From Leptoclinus maculatus (Eukaryota; Chordata; Actinopteri; Perciformes; Stichaeidae), in contig JAVDOI010000019.1 of assembly GCA_032191485.1 (NCBI GenBank), positions 13,675,755 to 13,739,754 on the forward strand: a DNA stretch of 64,000 bases. The letters are read 5' to 3'. The notes beneath the pieces were generated by a model. It saw only the letters and a list, made by a program, of their open reading frames with translations. It did no database searches and had not been told where the DNA came from. Shown in pieces: positions 36,973-52,689 of this stretch (position 1 is its first letter; each line of letters opens with the position of its first letter). The translations under genes were made by a program, and so were the position numbers.

Positions 36973-38118
36973 CAGGGGTCCCCAACTGGCGGACCGCGGT
37001 CCGGATCCGGACCCAGGACCTATAACCGATAGATAATTCAGAATTATTCATATCAGACGGTGAGTTTATACTTTAACCGGCGCTGTTTATTCAGCCGTTA
37101 CGGCACTTGTTCAGCGGTGCAGGAAACACACCGACCAATGCGTTGTGAATCACATCACGTGATGCAGCTCAGACAATCAAATATGGGCATTCAAGTTTCC
37201 TGATTCTAGTGAGATTTACACACACCATGACACACGGGGAGAGACGAGGAAATAGAAAGAAGAGCAGGAATATTGCGCTAATCAGAGAAGTTATCTCACA
37301 TGACGTTCTCCAAAAAGAGAAACGTGTTCAGAGAGAATATAATTTATAAGCAAGAATGAACAGAATCTTATATGTTAATTCTTCCCACAGTTAAATCCAG
37401 CATGTCTCATATGTTCAGAAACCGTAACTATGGATAAAAGCGGCAAATGAAGCGCACTACGAGGAAAAGCACAACTCTTTGAGTCTGAAATGAAGACACA
37501 GAAAATAAACCTAAGAGCCCAATATGATCAGAATCATAACATGAATTCACTGTTCAACAATGATGTGAACAGAGAGAATAGAGCTGAAACAAGTCGTTTA
37601 ATAACCACAGATAAAGTCCATGCACACTGATTTCTCTTTTTAGATGACAAAAATATAATATTGTGGCTTTTTTGATTGACATCACTTCACACCTGAATTA
37701 ACTGAATTTAAAGCTGCAGGACAACTCAGTGAAATACATTTTAAAATGAATTACTTCATTTTAAGATGCACATTTTTGAAAAGCTTTCTGTTATGTCAGT
37801 TATTCTTTAATCCAGCTCTTATTTTACTTGAAATGAGAAGAACATTTATTTGATGTATTTCTATGTATTATTTATAATCCATCCAGTTACATTTGAAAAC
37901 CAACAATAATAATTGTTAAAATATAATTGATGTGTACTTTCTTTATTTGATTTGACAGTTGTTGACTACACAGATACGTTGTTACTACTACTAGGCTTCT
38001 TGAATATATATATATGGCACTAAATAGCGAGAGTTAGATATTATTGTAATGTTTCGGACCTTTGCCTGTGGAGATTTTCTCAATCTGGACCTTTTGGAAT
38101 TTTAGTTGAAGACCCCTG
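36973..38118. mobile_element. hAT-superfamily transposon remnant with intact 8-bp target duplication
   Basis: The element starts CAGGGGTCCCCAACT and ends (reversed) CAGGGGTCTTCAACT. It is flanked on both sides by CTCTAAAC (36965-36972 and 38119-38126). An 8-bp duplication and CAGGGG-type ends are hAT hallmarks. Around 37380-37540 there is decayed sequence reminiscent of a BED-zinc-finger transposase (pieces like SHMFRN and HYEEKHNSFESEMKTQ, with frame breaks). At 1,146 bp it is a non-autonomous, internally deleted copy. Confidence 0.85.
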
Positions 38119-39671
38119 CTCTAAACCCAACCGGAAGTCGGCCATTTTGAATTTCTCGTGTTTTTTTTGCTATTTCCAGGCGCTGAACTTTAGTGAGCTC
38201 CTCCGAGAGAATGAATCACATCAACTTAACATTTAGTCAGAACAATCTAAAGACCTTAGTGATTAAAAGTTATCAAAAGCTTAAAGGTTTCATGAACGGT
38301 GAGGACGTGGTGTGGCGGCCATTTTACATGGTTCACCATCAGTCATCAATCTGCTGTAACTCGACTGTTCTTTGTCTAAACTGTCCCAAACTTGCCATGC
38401 TTGATGAGAGTCATGGCTTGAGGACTTCTGCGTGCCAAGATTAACTCATAGTCACAGCGCCACCTACTGGCAACCGTTGTTATATGAGGGTTTCAGAAGT
38501 ACAGAGGTCCAAACACTGAGCGGACGCTCTGAACAACATGTGGTTTCCTTTATATAAAGATATAGATTTTAAAGTGTTTGTAGAGCAGAAATGAGCTCAC
38601 AATAGTTTAAAGTCATGTCAGTAGGCATCAGTATAAATGACCTGTAAAGCAGTAAATGGTGAGATTCAGGTTACATGTCACAATAAATGATGTACGCTAC
38701 ATTCTGACAACACATCACTAAACATCTGCAGATGAAAGCTCACAGTGGTTCATTGAAGGGTTCAACTAACAGCCAGTCGAGCCCACTTTTGTCTCTCAGC
38801 CTCTGGATTCACTGCCGGTCCTTTTCTCTGGACTCCTCACTCGTCTCCTCTGCCAACGTGTTCTACTAGATTACTGTCAGACCTCCAGGAGACACAGAGA
38901 GTTTAGAGAGCTGCTTTTACTTTGACAGTCTGTTATGTTACAAACACTGAAGCTACTCTAAGTGGCCGTCTGCATAAAGAAGCTGTTCAGCTGATATTAA
39001 ACCGTTTTCAAAGAACATCAACCCAACAAATAATGATGGGTGTTTTATTGTGAAAAGCTGTAAACGGTGAAATGAGTCAGTTGAAGGTGACGGTTTCCCT
39101 TTGAGCCACCAGAGGACGACAGCTCCACTAACAGCCTCATTGAGAGGAGACATCAGTGTGACTCCATCACAGAGAATCAGGACGTTGATGTAAAGGAGGA
39201 ATGAGTGCTGATGTGCTGATCAATGATTGAACTGATGCTTTCAGCGCTGCTCTCATTGGTTCCTCTACACATGAAGGTACAAAGTGATGTGGATTCAGCA
39301 GCAGCTAACAAGGTCACATGACTGATTTTGGATTATTGGACTAGCTGCTTCATGCTCTGACTGGATGTAGTAGACTTTCAAACGTTGAAGAGCTTTTCAA
39401 AGTCAGTCAAATAGAAGTGAAAAGTGACGTCATCCCCAAAGAAAGGCCAATAAAAAGCTACATGAAGTGTCTTCCTCTAGTCTTCAAACAACCAACAGAC
39501 TAAAGAGCATTGTGAACGTCATTTCTTAGAGATGACTCTGCAGCTCAAAGTGACAACAACATAGAAACTGTCCCATGAGTGTCTTTAGTATTGAGGTGAA
39601 TGAGCTGTGTGTGTTTGTCATGATGAAGATAAATAATGTTGTTGTGTTTGTGTGAAGGTGTGGACTCTGCT

Positions 39672-42600
39672 ATGAATCAGTGTGAGGACAGAGAGGAGGG
39701 AGTCCCTCCCTCTAAAACCAGCCAGACCAAAGCTCAGAGGTGAGATGACCATCTCTAACTGTCCATGACTCAAAGTATTTCATTCACTGACTCTGTTTCT
39801 ACACATGTGACCAGGATCCATCAGGGACAAGACTGTCCTGGACCTGGACCTGGACCTGGACCTAGACCTGAACCTGAACCTGAACCTGAACCTGAACCTG
39901 AACCCAGCTGTGTGTCCATGAAGAGTGACCGGTCTATGGGTCATCCTATATGGTTCAAAGATGGACACCACTCTGTTGATCAAAGGTGAGGATTTCAAAC
40001 TGATGATGATGATGATGTCAGAAGGTCACTCAGGTAAAACTCTTTTACACCACATGGTTCCTCTCTTCGTCCTGATTGGACAGCATTACTCTTCAACCAT
40101 CATGGTCACCTCACTGCATAATTTCCTGTCTTTGCTGCACTGAATACAGCTTCAACATCAACACTGAAACATTTCTACATGAAACATTGATTTCATACTA
40201 AATGTCTCCTAAAACTACCAGAATACAAATACACTGAGTACAGTAGGTTTATTACATCATTGAATGTATCTGGTGTTTATATCAGGAGGAAACTGGAACA
40301 TCCTGGACCTGGACCTGGACCTGGACCTGGACCTGGACCTGGACCTGGACCTGGACCTGGACCTGGACCTGAACCTGGACCTGAACCCAGCTGTGTGTCC
40401 ATGAAGAGTGACCGGTCTATGGGTCATCCTATATGGTTCAAAGATGTTGATCATGTTGATCAAAGGTGAGGATTTCAAACTGATGATGAAAACAAAGTAA
40501 TGATGATGATAATAATAACTTTATTTAAATAGCACCTTTCCAAAACAAAGTTACAAAGTGCTTCACAATAAAACATGAAAGCAAATAAGAAACACAATGA
40601 AACCGGTAAAATAAGATTTTAAATAAATAAATTAGGGCTGGGCAGGTTAACGCGTTAACGCGATAATAACGCGTTAACCTGCTAATTGTTGCCGTTAAAT
40701 AATTAACGGCAACAATTATTTTATCTCGCATTAACGCAGTTTTTTTTTTATTATTGCGCGGACATTTTTAACACAAGATGCCCCCCCCCCCGAGTAACAT
40801 GTCTCGTTACAGAATCAAACGTGACAAAAAAATACAAATTGAAAATCAAAATACATTTTGTCGTGTTGTTAAATAAATATATAAGCACGTGAGAACAAGG
40901 TTACTGCCACGGTACAGACTACAGGTTCCATGCTTCACCTACATTCCCCTGGGTCCTAAGTCCCTCCATGTACAGCTTCTTATCACCCTCTATGTACCAA
41001 CTTACATTTATAACAAATACCACACCATGAGCCCCTCGATGGATCGTAGCTCCCTTTTCAGCTCAGAAACCTCTGCCGACAGGCCAATCAGTGGAGCTGA
41101 AGTAGTCAGAACGATGAAGAGCCGCCGCTTGATTGTAGACTGTTAGCACCCACGGCTAGCTAGCTAAACTAAGGTAAGCTAGTGTTGCAGTCCCGGCATC
41201 AGTGTACCAAGTACCAACGGATAAACTGGTGTTCAACAAGTAATATCTCCAACACGTAACTTTTATTACATTATAAACAAGATAAAAACAATGTTTCTAT
41301 GAAGTACAGAGAGAGACAAGCTAGCTGCGTCTTCAAGTCGAGTCAATGATGATGATGTGGTGATGATGATGATGACGATGTTTTTCTATCAGACTCTCTG
41401 TTGTGAGATCTCCAGGTTTTAAACCTTTACTGAATCAGATTAAGTTCTCTGAGCACCAACACTCTTCTTCATTGAAACACATTCACACTGGGAGCTGCCC
41501 AGTACAACCAGTCTGACACTGAGACGCTCCACTGGAGCAGCTGGAGGTTCTGGGTGCCTTGCTCCAGGGCACTTCAGCAGTGTACAGTGAGGGAGGGAGA
41601 GCTACATGGAGGGCTTGGTGAGAGCTGTTGGGACTAAAGCAAACTGACTGGTGAAGAAAACAGTGAGCTGAAAGACTGAGCTGTTGATTCTCAGTGGGAT
41701 CAGCAGGACTAGTAAACCTTTACCACTACAGGGACTCATCTGATCCACATCCACATATCACTTCATGGACCTTTACCTTGTGTTGGTCTCTGTGTGGACA
41801 GACACAATGTGAGCTGATTGTTCATGATTCCTCCACAGAGAGGACCAGGAGAGCTCAGAGGTTCCCAGAGGTCAGTCTGCCCAGCAGGATCAAACACAGC
41901 TGGACTCCATATTTATGGTCTGTACATGTACAACTACTTTTACATCTATTCTGTTCACAATCATCTCCATGCTGCACTTTGTAGACCAGTGGATTGTCAG
42001 TCTGTCCAACATGGATCTGATGTTTGGTTCCATGGTTTTAGTTTGTGTCATTCATAGAATATTCTGTTCCAGCTGCTGGAGGAGAACATCGTCACTTTTG
42101 TGAAGAACGAGCTGAAGAAGATCCAGAAGGGACTGAGTTCAGATTACCCAGAACGCTTAGAGAGTCAGAGGGAGGATGAGGAGGTGCTGGACGGTGAGGA
42201 TGAAGAGCAGAGGAGGAGCAGCAGAGAGGCATTTCTGAAGATCACAATGAACTTCCTGAGGAGAATGAAGCAGGAGGAGCTGGCTGACTATCTGCAGAGC
42301 AGTAAGAGGATTTAAGAGATGGACCAAAATATATTCATATATGTTGACATATTTGTCTAATAATTTATTCATTGATGTTCTTTGTCTTTATTCAGGAAGT
42401 CTTTCAGGACTTTCTGCAGTTTGTCAGCATGAACTCAAATCTAACCTGAAGAAGAAGTTCCAGTGTGTGTTTGAGGGGATCGCTAAAGCAGGAAACCCAA
42501 CCCTTCTGAATCAGATCTACACAGAGCTCTACATCACAGAGGGAGGGACTGCAGAGGTCAATGATGAACATGAGGTCAGACAGATTGAAACAGCATACAG

Positions 42601-45600
42601 GAAACCACACCGACCAGAAACAACCATCAGACAAGAAGACCTCTTTAAAGCCTCACCTGGAAGAAAGGAACCAATCAGAACAGTGATGACAAAGGGAGTG
42701 GCTGGCATTGGGAAAACAGTCTTAACACAGAAGTTCACTCTGGACTGGGCTGAAGACAAAGAAAACCAGGACATACTGTTCACATTTCCATTCACTTTCA
42801 GAGAGCTGAATGTGCTGAAAGAGAAACAGTACAGCTTGGTGGAACTTGTTCATCACTTCTTCAGTGAAACCAAAGAAGCAGGAATCTGCAGGTTTGAAGA
42901 GTTCCTGGTTCTGTTCATCTTTGACGGTCTGGATGAGTGTCGACTTCCTCTGGACTTCCACAACAATGAGGTCCTGACTGATGTTACAGAGTCCACCTCA
43001 GTGGATGTGCTGCTGACAAACCTCATCAGGGGGAAACTGCTTCCCTCTGCTCGCCTCTGGGTAACCACACGACCTGCAGCAGCCAATCAGATCCCTCCTG
43101 AGTGTGTCGACATGGTGACAGAGGTCAGAGGGTTCACTGACCCACAGAAGGAGGAGTACTTCAGGAAGAGATTCAGAGATAAGAAGCAGGCCAGCAGGAT
43201 CATCTCCCACATCAAGAACTCACGAAGCCTCCACATCATGTGCCACATCCCAGTCTTCTGCTGGATCACTGCTACAGTTCTGGAGGAGGTGTTGAAGACC
43301 AGAGAGGGAGGAGAACTGCCCAAGACCCTGACTGAGATGTACATCCACTTCCTGGTGGTTCAGTCCAAACTGAAGAAGGTCAAGTATGATGGAGGAGCTG
43401 AGACAGATCCACACTGGAGTCCAGAGAGCAGGAAGATGACTGAGTCTCTGGGAAAACTGGCTTTTGATCAGCTGCAGAAAGGAAACCTGATCTTCTATGA
43501 ATCCGACCTGACAGAGTGTGCCATCGATATCAGAGCAGCCTCAGTGTACTCAGGAGTGTTCACACAGATCTTTAGAGAGGAGAGAGGACTGTACCAGGAC
43601 AAGGTCTTCTGCTTCGTCCATCTGAGTGTTCAGGAGTTTCTGGCTGCTCTTCATGTCCATCTGACCTTCATCAACTCTGGTGTCAATCTGCTGTCAGAAG
43701 AACAAACAACCCCCCAGTTGTCTGAAGTCTCTAGAGACAAACCTGAACCAAAACATCTTTACCAGAGTGCTGTGGACAAGGCCTTACAGAGTCCAAATGG
43801 ACACCTGGACTTGTTCCTCCGCTTCCTCCTGGGTCTTTCACTGGAGACCAATCAGAATCTCCTACGAGGTCTGCTGACACAGACAGGAAGTAGCTCACAG
43901 ACCAATCAGAGAACAGCCCAGTACATCAAGGAGAAGATCAATGAGAATGTGTCTCCAGAGAAAAGCATCAATCTGTTCCACTGTCTGAATGAACTGAATG
44001 ACGGTTCTCTAGTGGAGGAGATGCAACAGTCCCTGAGTTCAGGACGTCTCTCCACAGATAAACTGTCTCCTGCTCAGTGGTCAGCTCTGGCCTTCATCTT
44101 ACTGTCATCAGGAAAAGATCTGGATGTGTTTGACCTGAAGAAATACTCTGCTTCAGAGGAGGCTCTTCTGAGGCTGCTGCCAGTGGTCAAAGCCTCCAAC
44201 AAAGCTCTGTAAGTACAGAGAGAGTTAGATTCATATTTCATAACTTAAATATGCTGCTATCTTTTCTGCTTATTGTTTATTTTTTCTTCATCATTGTCTC
44301 TTCAGACTGAGTGACTGTAACCTCTCAGAGAGAAGCTGTGAAGCTCTGTCCTCACTTCTCAGCTCCCAGTCCTCTAGTCTGAGAGAGCTGGACCTGAGTA
44401 ACAACAACCTGCAGGATTCAGGAGTGAAGCGGCTGTCAGATGGACTGGAGAGTCCACATTGTATACTGGAGACTCTCAGGTGACCCTGTGAATTACTTTT
44501 CTTGGACTAAGTACTAAGTGTAAAGTTTACACACAAACAGATTGGTGATGACAGTAATAAACATAAACCTTCCAGCCCTCACAGTTCCCTCAGATTATGT
44601 GACATGTGTGTTGTTTTGTGTTTTTGCAGCCTGTCAGGCTGTCAGATCACACAGAAAGGCGGTGCTTCTCTGTTCTCAGCTCTGAGCTCCAACCCCTCCC
44701 ATCTGAGAGAGCTGGACCTGAGTAACAACAACCTGCAGGATTCAGGAGTGAATCTGCTGTCTGATGGACTGAATGATCCACACTGGAGACTGGAAACTCT
44801 CAGGTATGAAGAGGCCTGCTGCAGCCACAGACAATCAGTCTGATAGAGGAGGTAGAGCTGGAGACGTTTTCTCTGTCACACTGTCAGCCTGGTTAATATG
44901 ATCCTGACACACTAAGCTGATCTCAAACTACCAGAGACTCATCAAACTGTTTGTGTCCCACATCAGACCATCAATACAGACAGAAGTAGTCAGGATGAGC
45001 CCAAACAGGAGGGAAGGTGATGAAACTGTTGTTTTTCTGAAGCGTTGTCTTGTTTCAACATTAGAAAACAGTGTATCCTGACACGTTGACGGGCATCATG
45101 GTGGGTTGATATGCGTCAATGTCGTCACGCTGCAGGTTTGTGGACTCATATCAAACAATAGTTGGATGTTTTGATGCTCGGTGTGCCTCCAGACATTATT
45201 GTGAAAAGACAAACAGACAAAGAAACAATCTGTTTAAAGCGTCTTGATGAATCATCACAATAGGAATGTTTTTCTGTTGTAAAGAAGTTCAGCTTTACCT
45301 GGTTTTGGTTTGTTTTGTACTGAGAGCCAGTTCCCTGGCTGATAAGAGTCGACTTGTTGAAACTACAGGTGACAGTCGGCCACAGACGCTCAGAGAAGAA
45401 CCAACAGCTGATTGTGGACATGGTGTGTCAGAGCCCAAAGAGGTTTATTTAGGACTGGACCAACGTTCTAGGGGGACACAGGCAGTGCTCTGTGGCTGCA
45501 GACGGACTTGAACTGTAATATTTTCACCCCCAGATTACAGATAATAGAAACCAGTGTTGACTGTTGCTAGGAGACGGGATGTGAACAGCTTTGTACATCC

Positions 45601-47354
45601 AACCATCCCCCCCGACCTCCTCCATAAGAGGGTTTGTGGCGCTGTAGTGATTTCAGGATACTTTCTCCTTTACTTCTGAGAGACAACAGTCATTATTACA
45701 CAAACACAAGAGGTCGCTTGTCAGGACCAAAACATCAACAATCAATACTTCTATATTGACAACGGATCAGCTGACTCTGTGTGATGGTGAAGAGTCGTGT
45801 GGTGGTGATGAACCCACAGAGAACTGTCTCCATCTCTGCAGCTCTACACAGCTTTTTAGCCTCTTTTAGCTCCTAGTTTTGGTTCTGCAACACATTTCCT
45901 GTTTGCTTCAGTCTCAGTGTTTCCAGCAGCAGCTGTTTTCATCCAACAAGCTGTGATGAAGCCACTGTTCACTACCTGCTCAGCAGCAAACAGCAGACAG
46001 ACTCAGTTAGAGACTAGCTGGTGAACATAGTGGAGCATTTAGCAGCTAAAGAGACAGATGTTTCCCTCAGGAGGTGGTGGAGACCAAACACAGAGCGGTT
46101 AGAGAGAGAATATTGGACTTCATTCATCAGGTGACACAAACACAAAGACTCCTGATGAGTCATCATGTTGATGTGTAACTGCTGGATGTGGAAGCAGCTG
46201 GTTGATGTCATGTTAGACACAACTACTTTATAAGATGATAATATGTCACATGATGTGTTTACAGCTTGTTCTCACTGAACCACAAGTGGACAAAGAAATC
46301 AATTGATGCAGGTTTAAACATGTGATTTACTGACTGACTGGTGGAGGAAACTGAGTGTGAAATGGATGATGATTGTCAATATAATCCTGATAATAATAGA
46401 TCATGAATAAGTGAACATAATGAGCTGTCGTCATGGGCCAATCAGAAGAAGCTCCAGTGAAGTAAAAGAATATGAGCTGATGAATAATAAGTGCTCCATG
46501 TGAACATGAATAACAAAGCTCTGTGTATGAGAGCGATGTAATGTCCATGTTTCCATGCTGCTCTGACCCCCCTCCTCCTTTCAGGCTGGATTCTGGAGTC
46601 CGATGGTTCAGACCAGGTGTGAGGAAGTGTAAGTGTGCTTTGAATTTGATTCATGAAAACAAAGCATCTTCAAACTGTGACATCACTCATTCACATCTCT
46701 GATGTCATCATCAAACACATGAGAGATTAATAACTGCAGCTGTATTGTGTCTTGTTCTCTCCATCAGATTCCTGTGAACTCACACTCGACACAAACACAG
46801 TACACAGAAGACTCAAACTGTCTGACAACAACAGGACGGTGACATCTGTGGAGGAGGATCAGTCATATCGTGATCATCCAGACAGGTTTGATGTCTGTCA
46901 GCTGCTGTGTAGAACTGGTCTGACTGGTCGCTGTTACTGGGAGGTCGAGTGGAGAGGAAGAGTTTCTATATCAGTGAGTTACAGAGGAATCAGAAGGAAA
47001 GGAGACAGTGAAGACTGTTTGTTTGGAGGGAACGATCAGTCCTGGAGTCTGGAGTGGTCTGGTGATCGTTACTCTGTCCATCACAATAACAGAAAAATCC
47101 ACACCTCCTCCTCCTCCTCCTCCTTGTTTTCGCGGTTCAACCGTTACCTCCCCCTCCTCCCCCCCAGCCGCGGTGGTGGAAAGGTAGCAGTGTATGTGGA
47201 CTGTCCTGCTGGCTCTCTGTCCTTCTACAGAGTCTCCTCTGACACACTGATCCACCTCCACACCTTCAACACCACATTCACTGAACCTCTTTATCCTGGG
47301 TTTGGGTTCTGGTTTGATTCCTCAGTGTCTCTGTGTCCTCTGGAGGATGAATAG
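39672..47354 (+). CDS. Fish-type NLR (NLRC3-like) with FISNA, NACHT, LRR and B30.2 domains
   Basis: A cytosolic innate-immune sensor of the large teleost NLR family. Coding exons: 39672-39739, 39815-39985, 40286-40465, 41839-41917, 42073-42301, 42396-44208, 44306-44479, 44630-44803, 46585-46628 and 46768-47354. They join in frame to about 1,172 residues. Exon 1 gives the EEGVPPSKT peptide typical of the family. Exons 2-3 each carry PSCVSMKSDRSMGHP after a Pro-rich repeat. Exon 6 holds FISNA (NPTLLNQIYTELYITEGG), Walker A GVAGIGKT and Walker B LFIFDGLDE. Exons 7-8 are 174-nt LRR modules (LRELDLSNNNLQDSGV). Exon 10 is a complete PRY-SPRY/B30.2 domain. No PYD or CARD is seen. There are no stops or frameshifts, so it looks intact. 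Start codon choice rests on family resemblance. Intron 44804-46584 is longer than the others and could hide further LRR exons, but I found none. Confidence 0.9.
39836..39903. repeat. Coding hexamer repeat in NLR exon 2
   Basis: CCTGGA then CCTGAA units encode alternating Pro-Gly and Pro-Glu. They are in frame with the flanking conserved peptide. Confidence 0.92.
40301..40387. repeat. Coding hexamer repeat in NLR exon 3
   Basis: About 13 nearly perfect CCTGGA units (Pro-Gly), with two CCTGAA units at the end, directly before the PSCVSMKSD motif. Confidence 0.93.
40466..41838. other. NLR intron 3
   Basis: Holds a retroelement-tail copy, the double palindrome and a poly-C run near 40780. No additional Pro-rich exon of the exon 2/3 type was found. 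Confidence 0.6.
40642..40717. repeat. Two adjacent palindromes (dispersed-element end)
   Basis: 40642-40682 pairs GCAGGTTAACGCGTTA with its exact complement around a 9-nt loop. 40684-40717 pairs AATTGTTGCCGTTAA with its exact complement around 4 nt. Together with TTAGGGCTGGGC just before, this is a known style of fish mobile-element terminus. It lies in the NLR intron 40466-41838. Confidence 0.85.
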
Positions 47355-49194
47355 TCTCCTCCTGCTAGAGAAACGTTCTCTCTGCTGACCAGATAGTTCA
47401 GTGTGTCCAGGATCACACACAGCTGATGTTAGTTAGTACCAACCTGATCTCTCGGTGGTTGTAGATGCAGTTGCAGCAGGTGAGGGGTACCTGAGCTGGT
47501 CTGGACTCTGGGGGGTTGAGAGCTCTCTGGGACTTGTGGTGTTGCAGATGGATGTCTGAAAGAGCTGAGCGAGGTCCATGTAATGACCTGAAATGATGTG
47601 TTGTCTGAGAGAAGCTGTGAAACATCTTTTACTTTGTGTAGAAAACTGAACTTTGTTGTGTGAAGAAAAACCTCCGAATGTCAAACAAGAGTCTTTCTGG
47701 ATCAAATTCAGCTTCTGTGGAAAAAGAATCACAATTTGTCAAGAGTTGTTTTGATTTGAACAAACTAAATTCATCATCTTTGATCATCGTGGAACAAATG
47801 AACAAACTTTGAGAAGTGACGTTGAAATCAAAAGAAATCAACGTTTTACGTCAAAGCAAAAATGTCCAAATCCATCAGAACAGTGTATAAAATGAAGGAT
47901 TAGTTAAATCCAGCTTCATTCTTCACGTCGTATTGTTCACTTTGACTTCATTCATCACTGACTGTGTGCTAGTTTGATGAAACTCATAGAAACAAACCAA
48001 AAGAGACAAAAGAAGTTTGAACCAAACTGCTGATCAAGAACCAACTCAGCTGTTTATTCAATGAAATATATTATAATTCAGAATGTGTCATGATTCAACT
48101 GTTCATTCTTTGATTTGTATTCTTACTGATCATGTGTTCATCTCATGATGATAATGTTTCAGTGATGTTCATTCATGTATTCATGTGTGATCAGATATGC
48201 TTTTATAATCACCAATGGTTAAGATGAGTACATGAGATCGTCTTGGTTTAACATACTTTGCTCTGATCTTTGTCAGTCAGCTTAGGAAATAGGATGTAAG
48301 GTCACATGCTGTCACCATGCTAAGTGTTTAGGAGACATCCTGACTGATGTTCCACCAGGAAGACCAGACGGGAACCTGAGAAACAAGAGTTACCTTAAAG
48401 AAGTCTGTCATGAACTGTAAGACTACGTAAACAGCTTCATCAATGATGTACTAATGTTTAGTTCTCAAGCAACACAACGTTCTCAAGCAACACAAGCAAA
48501 CATCGCTAGATTTTTAAGTTTATTTGAGGAGTTGGTGAAAAAACAATATAGTTTTTTTTTTATTTACCAACTCCATTGTGTTGAGGATTTATTAATTTTG
48601 TCATGTGGTGCCCAGTTTTTTGTTAAGGGTTTCATTTATTTTGTAAGACTTAATAAATACATTTTGAGTTGTGTAAAAACATTTCGCTTTGGTGTCAAAT
48701 CCCGGGTCAATGATGGTAGTTGCATAAGTCAAAGGTGTCTTCCAACATTCCTTTTCCAGAGTTCTCCAAGGACAGCTTTTCATTTCATGTATATATTTAT
48801 ACACCTTTGCATTTATCAGCACAAACAGTAAAAGATGTGTTGAGCGAAATTGTAATAAAAATGCAGACTTTCCTAAACAGGTAAGGAGATGTTGGGAACA
48901 AACGAGAATAATGAGAATTTGTATACAGTACACGTAAATTATTTTACAAGAGTAATGCACAACACAAACTTAAGGCAACTTAGAAATATACATAACTCAA
49001 AGAGGTGCTTCAAAGAAAGATACCGTTTTATTGATATACACATATGGCATTTTAACGTTTTCTTTTGTTTCTCACTTGACCTTGTAAATGTGCTATTGAA
49101 CACTCATTCACCAGCCTCTGTCATCATGGTAATACAGCTATTTCCACCAGGTGACACACTCATTTCTTCCTATTGAAATGTTTGAATTTCTGAC
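47355..49194. other. NLR 3'UTR and intergenic region
   Basis: No coding exon recognised. A GTTCTCAAGCAACACAA segment occurs twice in tandem near 48461-48497. A possible AATAAA lies at 48854. Confidence 0.5.
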
Positions 49195-49291
49195 TTCCTG
49201 GTTTCGTCTTACGTCGCCCTTACGTGCATGTGACGTCGTCTTCAACCCGGAAGTGACAGTGGGAAGGTTGAAGCGACGATTATAAACAAAC
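49195..49291 (+). promoter_or_regulatory. Likely echdc3 promoter
   Basis: TATA-less, CpG-containing sequence just before the start codon, with an ETS-type site (CCCGGAAGTGAC) and CRE-like TGACGTC. This is typical of housekeeping and mitochondrial-protein genes. Binding is inferred from motif only. Confidence 0.5.
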
Positions 49292-51970
<2,679 letters not shown>

Positions 51971-52274
51971 TGGACTGCTGACTTCATCACAGGAGATAGT
52001 GATTATCCTGACTGGTACATGTGGTTTATTGGTCCCTGGTGTGGAATAATTAGCACTAGTCCCAAGTCAATTCATGGGCTACTTTTAAAACATAGCTGTG
52101 TAATTTGCAAGAGCACAATGATTGAAGTTTGAACTGTTGACTTCCTCCTTTTCACTGAGACTAAAGACAAGTAGCTGAACCATTGTGTGCCTTGAAAGCT
52201 GCTGATGAGAATGTTTGATGACTTAACGGACTCACAAAGCTAAAGAATCTCTGTATTTGTATAATTGTAAATGC

Positions 52275-52280
52275 AATAAA
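52275..52280 (+). terminator. Likely echdc3 poly(A) signal AATAAA
   Basis: Canonical hexamer about 305 nt after the echdc3 stop. Confidence 0.6.
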
Positions 52281-52643
52281 TATGGTGACACATTGGTTCT
52301 GGAAGTAACAGTTTATTTACTGCATAGACAATTTAAGGTTTACTGACTTGACTTGACTATAAAACAATAATAACGATAATGATTACTATAGTTTTGCAGT
52401 GCCTTACACTTTAAACAAATTAAAAGAGAAAAAGTGATATCACCTGATGTGTTTTCATCATGTTTTTGAGAATTATATTATTATTATAAAGTGTTACGAT
52501 TTGGATGACCTAAGGAGTTTGGTTACTTTGTTTTGAAGTTTCAAATTTGGAAAATATTGTTTTAGAAGTCAGCCATGATGCTGTTACTTTAGTGCAAAAT
52601 ATATGAAACTGAGTGAGACGTGTTCGTTTCCGTTTCCTGTTTT

Positions 52644-52660
52644 TCATGGGCGCATGCGTA
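52644..52660 (+). promoter_or_regulatory. NRF1-like site upstream of the CYTH gene
   Basis: GGGCGCATGCGTA lies about 50 nt before the start codon and matches the core of the NRF1 recognition sequence, which is common in promoters of nuclear genes for mitochondria. Motif evidence only. Confidence 0.45.
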
Positions 52661-52689
52661 GATCGTCTCTGATAGAATGTAGGAGGACC

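Larger units (their letters stand above)
34017..39650. other. Repeat-rich intergenic region between kcnj8 and the NLR gene
   Basis: Besides the kcnj8 3'UTR it holds a SINE-like element, a retroelement tail, a foldback element, a hAT-like transposon and AT-rich triplet repeats near 36620-36690. The last 1.4 kb before the NLR gene carries no element I recognise and may hold its promoter and noncoding exon. Confidence 0.65.

Noticed and set aside
44804..46584. Extra LRR exons in the long NLR intron
   Set aside because: Searched for LRELDLS-type 174-nt modules with correct splice sites and found none.
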